A DNA stretch of 64,000 nucleotides from CAVSJR01 sp963728285. Lineage in GTDB: Bacteria > Actinomycetota > UBA4738 > HRBIN12. Each line of letters starts with the position of its first letter. Position 1 is the stretch's first letter. The notes beneath the pieces were generated by a model. The model was not told the origin of the DNA and made no database searches. It worked only from the letters and a program-made list of their open reading frames with translations. A program made the translations under genes and the position numbers. Below are positions 42,582 through 51,592 of the stretch, piece by piece. The stretch lies in the NCBI GenBank assembly GCA_963728285.1, contig CAVSJR010000005.1:372001-436000 (forward strand), read 5' to 3'.

Positions 42582-43088
42582 CTACGGCTCAATGACGTGG
42601 ACGACTTCACAGTTCGTGTAGCTGTCCTGAGGGTTGACGCTGCAGGTGTCCGTCCCTGGGCCGCCGTCTACAACGTCAACCACGGGCTGGTCGTCCGCGG
42701 CGGAGATGACGTCATCGCCGCGTCCCCCGTAGAAGCGGTCGCTCGAATCAGCATCATCGTCCAGCGCGTCTCCGCCCTCTCCGCCCCTGGAGAACGTCGT
42801 GGCCCGTCCCCCCTGGATGTGGTCGTATCCCTCTCCCCCGAGCGCGCGGTCAGGACCACCTCCGGCTTCGATCTCATCGTTGTCGCCGCCGCCATGGAGG
42901 GTGTCCGCGCTCTCGCCACCGATGAGGTCGTCTCTGCTTCCGCCTCCATACAGGTGGTCATCGCCCTCGCCCCCTCCGAGGACGTCATGGCGCGGTCCGC
43001 CGCACATGACGTCGTCGCCGCCCAACCCGAAGAACGTATCCCTCCCCCCGAGAGCGGCCATGACGTCATCCGCGCCTGTGCCCTTCAC
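42582..43088 (-). CDS. RTX/hemolysin-type calcium-binding repeat protein, probably 5' truncated
   Basis: These 168 residues are built of glycine/aspartate nonapeptide-like repeats (GTGADDVMAALGGRDTFFGL, GGDDVMCGGPRHDVLGGGEG and DDHLYGGGSRDDLIGG). It ends with the common actinobacterial tail DGGPGTDTCSVNPQDSYTNC, then EVVHVIEP. Such repeats bind calcium and fold outside the cell. There is no signal peptide. The open frame extends upstream to SISAGHEQV before meeting the tRNA-Lys 3' end at 43114, so the secretion signal is missing. The GTG at 43088 has no ribosome site. Likely a fragment cut at the tRNA integration junction. Confidence 0.6.
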   Translation of the reverse strand: MKGTGADDVMAALGGRDTFFGLGGDDVMCGGPRHDVLGGGEGDDHLYGGGSRDDLIGGESADTLHGGGDNDEIEAGGGPDRALGGEGYDHIQGGRATTFSRGGEGGDALDDDADSSDRFYGGRGDDVISAADDQPVVDVVDGGPGTDTCSVNPQDSYTNCEVVHVIEP

Positions 43089-43113
43089 CTGCTCGTGGCC
43101 TGCGCTGATGGAG

Positions 43114-43187
43114 TGGGCCCCCGGGGACTCGAACCCCGAACCTGCGGATTAAGAGTCCGTTGCTCTGCCAGATTGAGCTAGAGGCCC
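43114..43187 (-). tRNA. tRNA-Lys (anticodon CUU)
   Basis: The reverse strand from 43187 has acceptor GGGCCTC paired with GGGGCCC, D arm AGCTCAATCTGGCAGAGC, anticodon loop CTCTTAA with anticodon CTT, and T arm GGTTCGGGGTTCGAGTCCCC. CCA is not encoded. Three partial copies of its 3' half lie on its 3' side at 40156, 37311 and 35909. Confidence 0.95.
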
Positions 43188-43234
43188 GCCGCACGATACT
43201 CGGGCCCGCGCATCAGCGTCTCGTCTCGGACCGT

Positions 43235-43313
43235 TGGGGTGACCGAGGGGATTTGAACCCCCAACCCCCAGGACCACAACCTGGTGCTCTAACCTGATTG
43301 AGCTACGGCCACC
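43235..43313 (-). tRNA. tRNA-His (anticodon GUG)
   Basis: The reverse strand has the extra 5' G (43313) opposite C73, acceptor GTGGCCG/CGGTCAC, D arm AGCTCAATCAGGTTAGAGC, anticodon GTG in the loop TTGTGGT, T loop TTCAAAT and an encoded CCA at 43235-43237. It forms a pair with tRNA-Lys 47 bases away on the same strand. Confidence 0.95.
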
Positions 43314-43463
43314 ACGTTCGAGCTTTCGATTGTAGCGGCGGCCGCCGCGGCCTTCCTCCTCGCAGTGGCGAGCCTGCGACTCGGAAAACCCGCGGTTGAA
43401 GGCCGCTATCGATCGGCATGGTGAACGGCCGTTCAATAACGGCCACCGAGGAGGCGAGACGAA

Positions 43464-44848
43464 GTGGCAGTCCGGGAGACCGTCGAGATCGATCTGGACA
43501 GGGTCGATCACCTCATCGCGAAGGAGGAGGCGACGCTCGAGCCGAAGCATCGAGCGTCGATCGAGTATCAGAAGGTGGCCGCGCGCCACGTCGCCGGGGG
43601 AGTGGCCTCGAGCTGGCAGGACTCACCCCCGCACGCCATCTACGCGATCGCGGCAAGGGCATCCCACATCTGGGACATCGATCGGCAACGAGTACCTCGA
43701 CTTCCACCTCGGCTACGGCGCGATGGTGGTCGGCCACGCGCACCCGAAGATCGTCGAGGCGATCGCAGCGGCAGGCCGGGCGGGGCACGCACTTCGCCCA
43801 GCCGACCAAGGACCTCGACGTGATCGGCGAGAACCTCGCCGACCGCTTCAAGCTGCCGCTGTGGCGGTTCGCAACTCGGGCACCGAGGCGACGCTCGAGG
43901 CCGCGCGGCTCATGCGCGCCAACACGGGCCGCGACATGCTGATCAAGATCGAGGGCACCTACCACGGCCACCACGACTCGCTCGATGTTCTCGGTGGTGC
44001 CCGATCCCGACGAGATCGGTCCGCGCGAGCACCCGGTCACGCTGCCGCAGGCGCTGGGGCATGCCCGCAGGCGTTCGCCGATCTCGTTCGCGTGGTGCCG
44101 TTCAACGATCTCGCCGAGGCGGAGCGCGCGTTCGCGGAGAACGAGGGCAAGGTCGCCGGCATGATCGTCGAGCCCGCGATGATGAACTGCGGCGTGATCC
44201 TGCCCGAGCCCGGCTACCTCAGGGCCTGAAGGACATCTGCCCACGAGCACGGGGCCTACCTCGCGTTCGACGAGGTCAAGACCGGCGCCACGATCGCCTA
44301 CGGGGGCGCCACGGAGGCGTTCGGCGTCACGCCCGACATCGTGTGTCTGGCGAAGGCGATCGGCGGCGGCACGCCCTGCGGCGCGATCGGCGCGACCGCC
44401 GAGCTGTATCCGCCCGGTGGTCGACGACGAGTACGACATGGCCGGCACCTTCAACGGCAATCCGCTCACGATGGCCGCGTCGCGCGCGGCGCTCACCGAG
44501 GTCCTCACGCCGCGAGGCCTACGATCGGGTTCGACGAGCATCGCACGCGACGCTCGAACGCCGGCTCGCGGCGGCGATCGAGAAGTACGGCCTGCCCGCG
44601 TACGTCACCGGGGTCGGCGCGAAGGGGTCGGTGATCTACAGCGCGACGCCGGTCCGCGAGTACCGCGACGCCATCGGCATCGACGAGCGGATCACGTATC
44701 TCGCGTGGCTCGTTCCAGCAGAACCGCGGCGTGTTCAAGTCGCCGTGGACGAAGCAGGAGACCTGGACCGTCTCGGTGCACCACACCGAGGATGACGCGA
44801 AGCGCTACGTCGAGAACTTCGAGGAGTTCGCCCGATGCCGCGTCGTAG
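43464..44848 (+). pseudogene. Class III aminotransferase, glutamate-1-semialdehyde aminomutase-like, many frameshifts (copy 1)
   Basis: The start is GTG 43464 after GAGGAGGCGAG. Family blocks appear in successive frames: SIEYQKVAARHVAGGVASSW, GYGAMVVGHAHPKIVEAIAA, IEGTYHGHHDSLD, MIVEPAMMNCGVILPEPGYL, ICPRARG-like remnants, then CLAKAIGGGTPCGAIGATAE (PLP Lys) and GTFNGNPLTMAASRAALTEV. The tail reads VSVHHTED-like VHHTEDDAKRYVENFEEF. At least eight indels interrupt about 460 codons. The enzyme would be a PLP aminotransferase/mutase near HemL, though the N-terminal EIDLDRVDHLI block is not HemL-like. It is either real decay or a badly assembled stretch. It is followed by a homologous copy. Confidence 0.8.
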
Positions 44849-44933
44849 GGGCGACGATCGAGTAGGCTGACCGGCGCCGTTGCGACACGCGGCATCGGCC
44901 AAGGTGCCCAACGGTAAGGAGTGAGACCATGGC

Positions 44934-46322
44934 ATGCGCGAGATCGTCGAGATCGACCTCGAGCGGGTCGACCGGCTGATCGAGCAGCGAGGAGGCGGCG
45001 CTCGGCCGAGAAGCAGCCGGCGGTCGATCGAGTACCAGAAGCAGGCGAGCTGCGCCGGCTGCCCGGCGGCGTGTCGTCCAGCTGGCAGACCGCGCCGCCG
45101 CACCCGATCTACATCGATCGCGGCAAGGGCTCGCGGGTCTGGGACATCGACGGCAACGAGTTCGTCGACTTCCACAACGGCTACGGCGTCATGGCGGTCG
45201 GGCACGCCCACCCGAAGGTCGTCGAGGCGGTGCAGCGCCGGATCGAGCTCGGCTCGCACTTCGCCCAGCCGACCGAGGACGCCCTGATCGTGGCCGACGA
45301 CCTCGCGGCGCGCACCGGCCTGCCGCTGTGGCGCTTCGGCAACTCGGGAACCGAGGCGACCCTCGACGCCGACACGGCTGATGCGCGCGGCGACGGGCCG
45401 CGACCTCCTGCTCAAGGTCGAGGGCACCTACCACGGCCACCACGACGCCCTGATGGTGTCGGTGTTCCCGAGCGCCGGAGGACATGGGTCCGCGCGAGCA
45501 CCCGAACTCCGTCGCGCAGACGCCGGGCCTGCCGCAGTCCTACGTCGATCTCACGCTCGTCGTGCCGTTCAACGATGCCGCGGGCCGTGGAGCGCGACCT
45601 TCGACGGAGCATCGACGGCCTGATCGCGGGGATGATCGTCGAGCCGGCGATGACGAACATGGGGCTCGTGCTTCCGGAGCCCGGCTACCTGCAGGCGATC
45701 AAGGACGTCTGCCACGAGCACGGGGCGTACCTCGCCTTCGACGAGGTGAAGACGGGCGCCACGCTCGCGTGGGGCGGCGCGCATCGAGGCGTTCGGCGTG
45801 ACGCCCGACCTCGCGTGCTTCGCCAAGGCGACGGGGGGCGGGCTGCCCATCGGCGCCATCGGGGGAGTGCCGGAGATCATGGAGCTGGTCGAGCGCGGCA
45901 AGGTGGATCAGGTCGGGACGTTCAACGGGAACCCCCTCACGATGGCGGCCGCGAGGGCCGCCCTGACCGAGGTGCTCGACCCGCGATGCGTACGCCCGGT
46001 TCGACGAGCTGAACGCGATCCTCGAACGCGGGATCACAGCGCGTGATCGACGAGTACCGGCTTCCCGCGAACGTGCAGACGCTCGGGGCGAAGGGCTCCA
46101 TCACCTGACAGCGCCGAGCCGATCAGGGAGTATCGCGACGGGCTGGAGATCGACGATCGCCCCAGCTACCTGGCGTGGCTGTGGCAGCTGAACCGGGGCG
46201 TGTTCAAGTCGCCCTGGGCGAAGTGGGAGAGCTGGACGACCTCGATCGCGCACACCGACGAGGACGCGCGACGCTACGTCGACAACTTCGCCGAGCTCGC
46301 CGCCGCCCTGACGTCGCCATAG
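44934..46322 (+). pseudogene. Class III aminotransferase, glutamate-1-semialdehyde aminomutase-like, many frameshifts (copy 2)
   Basis: This is a tandem paralogue of the preceding gene. Blocks in several frames: EIVEIDLERVDRLIEQ, GGVSSSWQTAPPHPIYIDRG, VWDIDGNEFVDFHNGYGVMA, LPLWRFGNSGTEATLD, KVEGTYHGHHDALMVSVFPS and MIVEPAMTNMGLVLPEPGYL, then CFAKATGGGLPIGAIGG (PLP Lys) and VGTFNGNPLTMAAARAALTE. The tail WQLNRGVFKSPWAKWESWTT ends at TAG 46322. At least six indels are present, including several outside homopolymers. Both copies share the N-terminal E-I-D-L-x-R-V-D block, so they arose by duplication. The 95 bases between them hold a ribosome site (GGTAAGGAG). Confidence 0.8.
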
Positions 46323-46416
46323 AATCCGCGGTGGTGACCTCTAGTCAGCGGCTCGGGAGGATTCCCGACCTGCCCGCTCGGTAGACTCGCTGACCTCAGG
46401 TTCGACGCGGAAGGGG

Positions 46417-47424
46417 ATGGTGTTCACCATGCCGAAGGGCATCCTGGATCGACTTCACGACGGCCCCGTCCTTGGCGACGGCGGGTATCTGCTCGAGCTG
46501 GAGAAGCGGGGCTACGTGCAGGCCGGCCCGTTCACGCCGGAGGTGGTCATCGACCACCCGGATGCGCTCGAGCAGCTGCACCGTGAGTTCCTTCGCGCCG
46601 GCGCCGACGTGCTCCAGACGATGACGTTCTACGCCAGCGACGACAAGCTCGCGACCGTGGGGCTCGACGGCAAGGTGGACGACATCAATCGCAGCGCGGT
46701 GCAGATCGCCCGGAAGGTCGCCGCGGAAGGGGATGCGCTCGTCGCCGGGAACCTGTCGCTCACGTGGTCCTACGAGCCGGAGGACGACAAGTCGACGAAC
46801 CGCGTCCGGGAGCTGTTCGACCGGCAGCTCCAGGACCAGCTGGACGCGGGCGGGGTCGACTTCTGGATCGGCGAGACCTTCTCCTACCTCGGCGAGGCGC
46901 TCCTCTTCGTCGAACGAGCGAGGCGAACGGCGCTTCCCGTGATGGTCACGATGTCCTTCGAGCGGCTCCCCGCGCAGTCCTACGAGGGTGACTCTCCCGC
47001 CGACTGCGCGAAGCGGCTCGCGGACGCCGGCGCGCATATCGTGGGCGTCAATTGCCTGAACGGGCCGGCACAGCAGCTCCCGATCGCGAAGGAGATGCGC
47101 GAGGCCGTGACCACCTTCGTCGCGACCCAGCCGGTGGGCTACCGGACATCCGACGAGCTGCCCGACTTCACCGCCTACGAGAACTTCCCCTACGCGCTCG
47201 ACGAGATGCAGGTGTCGAGACAGGAGCTGGCCGACTTCGCGCGAGAGGCGCAGGAGGCCGGCATCGAGTACATCGGCTCGTGCTGCGGCTCGGTGGCCGG
47301 CCACGTCCGGGCCATGGCCAAGGTGCTCGGGAAGGCGCCCGCGGCCGAGCGCGAATGGCGTTCGTCCACCGGCAAGGCGATGTCGGCCTACGAGTACCAC
47401 CACCACACCGAGACGGAGGTCTGA
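46417..47424 (+). CDS. Homocysteine S-methyltransferase family protein (BHMT-like)
   Basis: This 335-residue protein has VLGDGGYLLELEKRGYVQAG, GADVLQTMTFYASDDKL and FWIGETFSYLGEALLFVERA, with the zinc ligands in HIVGVNCLNGPAQQ (first Cys) and EYIGSCCGSVAGHV (Cys pair). These proteins move a methyl group from betaine, S-methylmethionine or a related donor to homocysteine. The open E-Y-H-H-H-T tail is unusual. It follows the two aminotransferase genes on the same strand. The start may be 46417 or ATG 46429. Confidence 0.9.
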   Translation: MVFTMPKGILDRLHDGPVLGDGGYLLELEKRGYVQAGPFTPEVVIDHPDALEQLHREFLRAGADVLQTMTFYASDDKLATVGLDGKVDDINRSAVQIARKVAAEGDALVAGNLSLTWSYEPEDDKSTNRVRELFDRQLQDQLDAGGVDFWIGETFSYLGEALLFVERARRTALPVMVTMSFERLPAQSYEGDSPADCAKRLADAGAHIVGVNCLNGPAQQLPIAKEMREAVTTFVATQPVGYRTSDELPDFTAYENFPYALDEMQVSRQELADFAREAQEAGIEYIGSCCGSVAGHVRAMAKVLGKAPAAEREWRSSTGKAMSAYEYHHHTETEV

Positions 47425-47428
47425 GCCG

Positions 47429-47443
47429 GCGGACCGGGTCCGC
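47429..47443. terminator. Short GC hairpin between convergent genes
   Basis: GCGGAC and GTCCGC form a perfect 6-base-pair stem with a 3-base loop, five bases after the methyltransferase stop and facing the end of the citrate-synthase-like gene. It could terminate either strand. The stem is short, so support is moderate. Confidence 0.4.
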
Positions 47444-47497
47444 TCCGGCGGCCTTCACCGGCCGAGGCGATATCAGCGCGCGCGCGCTCCTGCCTCG

Positions 47498-48652
47498 CTA
47501 GCAGCTCGACGGCGTGAAGCCGTCCGGCGGCGAGAGATCCCGCGGCCCCTCGTAGAGCACGCGGGGACGGTACAGGCGGTTGTGATCGTGCTGCTCGATC
47601 ACGTGGGCGACGAGGCCCGCGATCCTGGCGCAGAGGAAGATCGGCGTGTAGAGGTCGATCGGGATGTCGAGCAGGTACATGATCAGCCCGATCGGCAGAT
47701 CGGCGTTGGGGTAGAGGCCCTTCTCCCGCTGCATCGTCGCCGCGCAGATCTCATAGGTGCGGACGAGGTCGGCCGCCTCGGCGCTCCGCTCCGCCATCGA
47801 ATCGAGGTCCGCCTTCAGCAGCAGGGCGCGCGGATCGGGACTGTGCATGTACACGCGGTGGCCGAAGCCCATGATCCGGGCCTTCGCACGCAGCTTGTCC
47901 ATCACGTAGTCCTCGGCCCGGCTCGAGCCCCCCTGCGCCGCGATCTCGGCGAACATCCGCGCCGCCGCCTCGTTCGCGCCCCCGTGGAGCGGGCCCTTCA
48001 GCGAGGCGGTCGCCGCGACGGTAGCGCAGTAGATATCGGCGAGCGTCGACGCGACGACGCGGGCCGTGAGGGCGGAGTTCGCCAGCTCGTGCTCGGAGTA
48101 GCACGTGAGGACGCGGTCGAACACCTCCACGCCCGACTCGTCGGCGGGCTCTCCGGGGATCATCGCGAGGAAGCTGCCAGCGAATCCCCGCTCGGGCTCG
48201 GGGTCCGCCGGCGGAAGGCCGTGCAGCGCCCGGTAGGCGTTGGCCGCCACGGCCGGCGCCTTGGCGAGGATGCGGGTTGCCTTCTCCACGTTCGCCTCGT
48301 GCGAGGTGTCGTCGAGCACCGCCGGCTCCTCGTAGCCGGCGAGCGCCGACAGGCCCGTTCGAAGCGCATCCATGGCGACGGTCCCCGGCGGCAGGGCCCG
48401 CAGGATCGGGTCCACTCCCTCCGGAGGGCGGGCGTTCCTGGCGAGCGACGCACAGAAGCGCTGCTGCTGCCCCGGATCGGGGAGGTCGCCGTGGATGAGG
48501 AGATGGGCCACGTCGGGGTAGCGAACGCGGCGCGCGAGCTCGATCAGGTCGTAGCCGCGGATGACGATCTGCTCCCGCTCGAGGTCGAGGAACGAGACGG
48601 TGGTGTCCGTCGCGATGACGTCCTCGAGGCCCGGCCGGTAGACGTCGCTCAT
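47498..48652 (-). CDS. prpC: 2-methylcitrate synthase / citrate synthase family
   Basis: This 384-residue protein has VSFLDLEREQIVIRGYDLIE and YPDVAHLLIHGDLPDPGQQQ, with catalytic His in SLKGPLHGGANEAAARMF and GFGHRVYMHSPDPRALLLK and the active-site Asp region LYPNADLPIGLIMYLLDIPI. The length fits small bacterial citrate/methylcitrate synthases. It is last in the operon with prpB and prpD, so condensation of propionyl-CoA with oxaloacetate is the best call; citrate synthase activity may coexist. Its ATG overlaps the prpB stop as ATGA. Confidence 0.92.
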   Translation of the reverse strand: MSDVYRPGLEDVIATDTTVSFLDLEREQIVIRGYDLIELARRVRYPDVAHLLIHGDLPDPGQQQRFCASLARNARPPEGVDPILRALPPGTVAMDALRTGLSALAGYEEPAVLDDTSHEANVEKATRILAKAPAVAANAYRALHGLPPADPEPERGFAGSFLAMIPGEPADESGVEVFDRVLTCYSEHELANSALTARVVASTLADIYCATVAATASLKGPLHGGANEAAARMFAEIAAQGGSSRAEDYVMDKLRAKARIMGFGHRVYMHSPDPRALLLKADLDSMAERSAEAADLVRTYEICAATMQREKGLYPNADLPIGLIMYLLDIPIDLYTPIFLCARIAGLVAHVIEQHDHNRLYRPRVLYEGPRDLSPPDGFTPSSC

Positions 48653-49557
48653 CGGCCCTCCTTCGCGCCGGCAGCCCGTCGGGCGACGCCGGCGTCGAGC
48701 TCCGCGTAGTCGTCGTAGTGGATCAGGTCATACAGCTCCTCACGCGTCTGCATCCGGTCCAGCCAGGACGCGGACGAGCCGTCGCGCAGCAGGTCACCGT
48801 AGAAGTCGCGAACGTGGTACGCGGCCACGCGGGCCGCGGAGACCGGGAAGATCACGATGCGGAACCCGAGCTCGTCGAGGCGATCGGCGCGGATCGAGGG
48901 TCCCTTGCCGAACTCGGTCATGTTCGCGAGCAGTGGTCCCGGCACCGAGGCAGCGTATGCCGCGAACTCGTCCTCGTCCTCGAGCGCCTCGGGGAAGATC
49001 ACGTCCGCCCCCGCCTCGCGGTAGGCGAGGCCCCGGCGAACCGCCTCGTCGAGGCCGTGGGTCGCCCGGGCGTCGGTGCGCGCGATCACGACCAGGTCCT
49101 GGGCCGCCTCGCGCGCCGCCGCCACCTTCTCGGCCATCGCCTCCGTCGGGACGACCTCCTTGCCGTCGAGGTGGCCGCAGCGCTTGGGGTCCACCTGGTC
49201 CTCGATCTGGACCGCGGCGCAGCGAGCGCCCTCGAGCTCGCGCACCGTGCGCATCACCATCAGCGCGGATCCGAACCCGGTGTCGGCGTCGACGATCACC
49301 GGCATCCTCGTCACGCGCACGATCTGGCGGCAATTGCGCGCGAGCTCGTCGAGCGTGAACAAGCCCACGTCGGGTAGGCCCATCGAGGCGGAGAACGCGG
49401 CGCCCGAGTGGTACACGGCCTTGGCTCCCGCCCGCTGCGCGAGCAGCGCGGTCAGCCCGTTGAACACGCCCGGGACGATCAGGGTCTCGCCGGCGGCGAG
49501 CAGCCCGCGGAGTCGCTTCGCCGGCGCCTCGCCGGGATCCGGGGTGAGCCAGGTCAC
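48649..49557 (-). CDS. prpB: 2-methylisocitrate lyase
   Basis: This 302-residue protein of the isocitrate lyase / PEP mutase superfamily has LIVPGVFNGLTALLAQRAGA, PVIVDADTGFGSALMVMRTV and AAVQIEDQVDPKRCGHLDGK, with the catalytic Cys in KRCGHLDGKEVV, then DLVVIARTDARATHGLDEAV. It cleaves 2-methylisocitrate to pyruvate and succinate. The start GTG 49557 overlaps the stop of prpD as GTGA. The stop overlaps the prpC start, so the three genes are translationally coupled. Confidence 0.94.
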   Translation of the reverse strand: MTWLTPDPGEAPAKRLRGLLAAGETLIVPGVFNGLTALLAQRAGAKAVYHSGAAFSASMGLPDVGLFTLDELARNCRQIVRVTRMPVIVDADTGFGSALMVMRTVRELEGARCAAVQIEDQVDPKRCGHLDGKEVVPTEAMAEKVAAAREAAQDLVVIARTDARATHGLDEAVRRGLAYREAGADVIFPEALEDEDEFAAYAASVPGPLLANMTEFGKGPSIRADRLDELGFRIVIFPVSAARVAAYHVRDFYGDLLRDGSSASWLDRMQTREELYDLIHYDDYAELDAGVARRAAGAKEGR

Positions 49558-50951
49558 CGGCCGCTCCCCTCCGGCGCCAGCTCGTCGGCGAGCTGCGAGA
49601 GCGAGTCCGCGTCGTCCAGGTTCCAGACGAGCTCCCCGACCCGCGCGGCGCGCTCGTCGCCCCAGCGTCGGACGACGTTCGCGCGATACTTCTCCGCGAC
49701 CTCCTCGTCGCTCATCGGGTTCCTCGCGTGTCCCCGCGGGTAGCGCACCTCCCGCACGAACGTGGCCCCATCGGTCGTGGCGACGGTGATCCGGTTCGGG
49801 ATCCCCTCGGGGTACCCCTCCGTGAGGTCGGGATCCGACTCCACGCCGACGTGCTCGCGAAGCAGGGCCAGGGTGTCGGGGCGACGGATCCGGTCCAACT
49901 CGAACGTGTCCATGGTGACGTCGCCGTCCTGGAGCGCCGCGCAGACGATGTATTGGATCGAGTGGTCCGCCGTCTCCCTCGTCTTCGGGTTCCACTTCTC
50001 CGGATCCTTCGCGATGATGTCGTAGCTCGCCTGGAAGGTGTCGATCCGAACGTCGGCGATCCGAGCCGGCTCGCCCAGGAGATCGTTGCGCAGCTGCAGC
50101 GCGGCGTCGACGGCGCTCTGCGCGTGATACTCCACCGGCCAGAACTTGATGTAGGTGTCGAGGATGCGCGCCGGCGGCGCCTTGGCGTCGATCCGCTCGA
50201 GCGGGGCATGCGGCCAGCAGTCTCCCCCCAGGAGCTGACGGCAGAAGCCCATCTCGCCCTCGAAGGGCTCGTTGGGTCCGGTGAACCCCGCCTCCGACAG
50301 CAGCGCGGCGAAGACGGCGTTTCGCGCGGAGTTGGCCGCGGCGGCACCCTTCCACATCGACAGCTCACCGGCCCGCGTCTGGCGCATCGATGCGTGCGGC
50401 ACGGTGGCGATGGAGATCGCGTGCTCGATTCGCTCGGGCTCCAGCTCGAGGAGCCGTCCGGCTCCCGCCGCCGCCCCGATCGCGAGGTAGTTCACGTGAT
50501 CCCAGCCGTGGCGACGCAGGCTCGCGGCGTCGCACAGCGACACGGGGATCTCGTAGGCGAGGGCGATCGCCGTGATGAGGTCCCTCGGGGAGCGGTCCCG
50601 GGCCTCGGCCAGGGCGAACAGCGCCGGGATGACATCGCTCGGATGAAGCGGCTCGAGCGAGAGGTACGTGTCGTTGAAATCGAGGTAGCGCACGGCGACG
50701 CCGTTGGCGAAGCCGGCGATCTCGGGGCCGGCTCGCTGCCCGGTTCCCCAGATCGTGGCCCCCTGCGGATCGGGATGCGCCCGCGCGTAGCGGCGCGCGG
50801 CCTCGGGCGCGTCCTCGTCGAATGCCGCCGTCGCCACGCCGATCGAGTCGAGGATGCGGCGCTTGACCTCGTGGATCACCTCGGGCGCAAGGCGGTCCCA
50901 CGTCGTCGCCGACGCGTACTCGGCGAACATCCTGCTGTATCGGTCCGACAC
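49554..50951 (-). CDS. prpD: 2-methylcitrate dehydratase (MmgE/PrpD family)
   Basis: This 465-residue, full-length MmgE/PrpD protein reads IHEVKRRILDSIGVATAAFD, RYLDFNDTYLSLEPLHPSDV and YEIPVSLCDAASLRRHGWDH, then ADHSIQYIVCAALQDGDVTM. It dehydrates 2-methylcitrate to 2-methyl-cis-aconitate. It is first in the prpD-prpB-prpC operon. Divergent from purE, with a 136-base shared upstream region that should hold both promoters. No prp regulator gene is adjacent. Confidence 0.92.
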   Translation of the reverse strand: MSDRYSRMFAEYASATTWDRLAPEVIHEVKRRILDSIGVATAAFDEDAPEAARRYARAHPDPQGATIWGTGQRAGPEIAGFANGVAVRYLDFNDTYLSLEPLHPSDVIPALFALAEARDRSPRDLITAIALAYEIPVSLCDAASLRRHGWDHVNYLAIGAAAGAGRLLELEPERIEHAISIATVPHASMRQTRAGELSMWKGAAAANSARNAVFAALLSEAGFTGPNEPFEGEMGFCRQLLGGDCWPHAPLERIDAKAPPARILDTYIKFWPVEYHAQSAVDAALQLRNDLLGEPARIADVRIDTFQASYDIIAKDPEKWNPKTRETADHSIQYIVCAALQDGDVTMDTFELDRIRRPDTLALLREHVGVESDPDLTEGYPEGIPNRITVATTDGATFVREVRYPRGHARNPMSDEEVAEKYRANVVRRWGDERAARVGELVWNLDDADSLSQLADELAPEGSGR

Positions 50952-51087
50952 TCCCGCCGCGCCCTCCCGCCTCCGCGAGGTCGCAGCCTACCGCGCCGCT
51001 CAGGGGGTGCCTCGTAGTATGGGCTCGCCGCCGCGGCCGCCTCCAGGGGCTCGCCGCGGGGCTTCGGGAGCGGGAGGAGGAGCGGCG

Positions 51088-51585
51088 ATGGCCGAACCGC
51101 TTGTGGGCGTGATCATGGGCTCGCGCTCGGATTGGGGGACGATGCGGCACGCCGCCGAGACCCTCGAGTCGATGGGCGTCCCCTACGAGACGCGGGTGGT
51201 GTCCGCGCACCGGACGCCGGACCTGCTCTTCGACTATGCGGGCTCGGCCGAGTCGCGCGGCCTTCGGGTCATCATCGCCGGCGCCGGGGGCGCGGCGCAT
51301 CTGCCGGGGATGGCCGCCTCGAAGACGCAGCTTCCGGTGCTGGGCGTGCCCATCCAGTCCGAGGCGCTGCGCGGCTTGGACTCCCTGCTCTCGATCGCAC
51401 AGATGCCGGCCGGCGTCCCGGTCGGCACGCTCGCCATCGGCGACGCCGGAGCGAGGAACGCCGCGATCCTCGCGGCGAGCATCGTCGCGCTGCAGGATGC
51501 CGGCGTCCGCGATCGCCTGCGCGCCTTCCGCGAACGGCAGACGAAGGACGTGCTCGCTCAACCGGATCCGGCCCCGGACGGGTAG
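51088..51585 (+). CDS. purE: 5-(carboxyamino)imidazole ribonucleotide mutase
   Basis: This 165-residue protein has VGVIMGSRSDWGTMRHAAET, RVVSAHRTPDLLFDYAGSAE and VIIAGAGGAAHLPGMAASKT, then LPVLGVPIQSEALRGLDSLL. All class I PurE active-site residues (S-R-S-D, S-A-H-R, G-G-A-A-H-L-P-G) are visible. It converts N5-CAIR to CAIR in de novo purine synthesis. The ATG at 51088 follows GGAGGAGG. It is seven bases upstream of purK. Confidence 0.97.
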   Translation: MAEPLVGVIMGSRSDWGTMRHAAETLESMGVPYETRVVSAHRTPDLLFDYAGSAESRGLRVIIAGAGGAAHLPGMAASKTQLPVLGVPIQSEALRGLDSLLSIAQMPAGVPVGTLAIGDAGARNAAILAASIVALQDAGVRDRLRAFRERQTKDVLAQPDPAPDG

Positions 51586-51592
51586 GCGCGCC

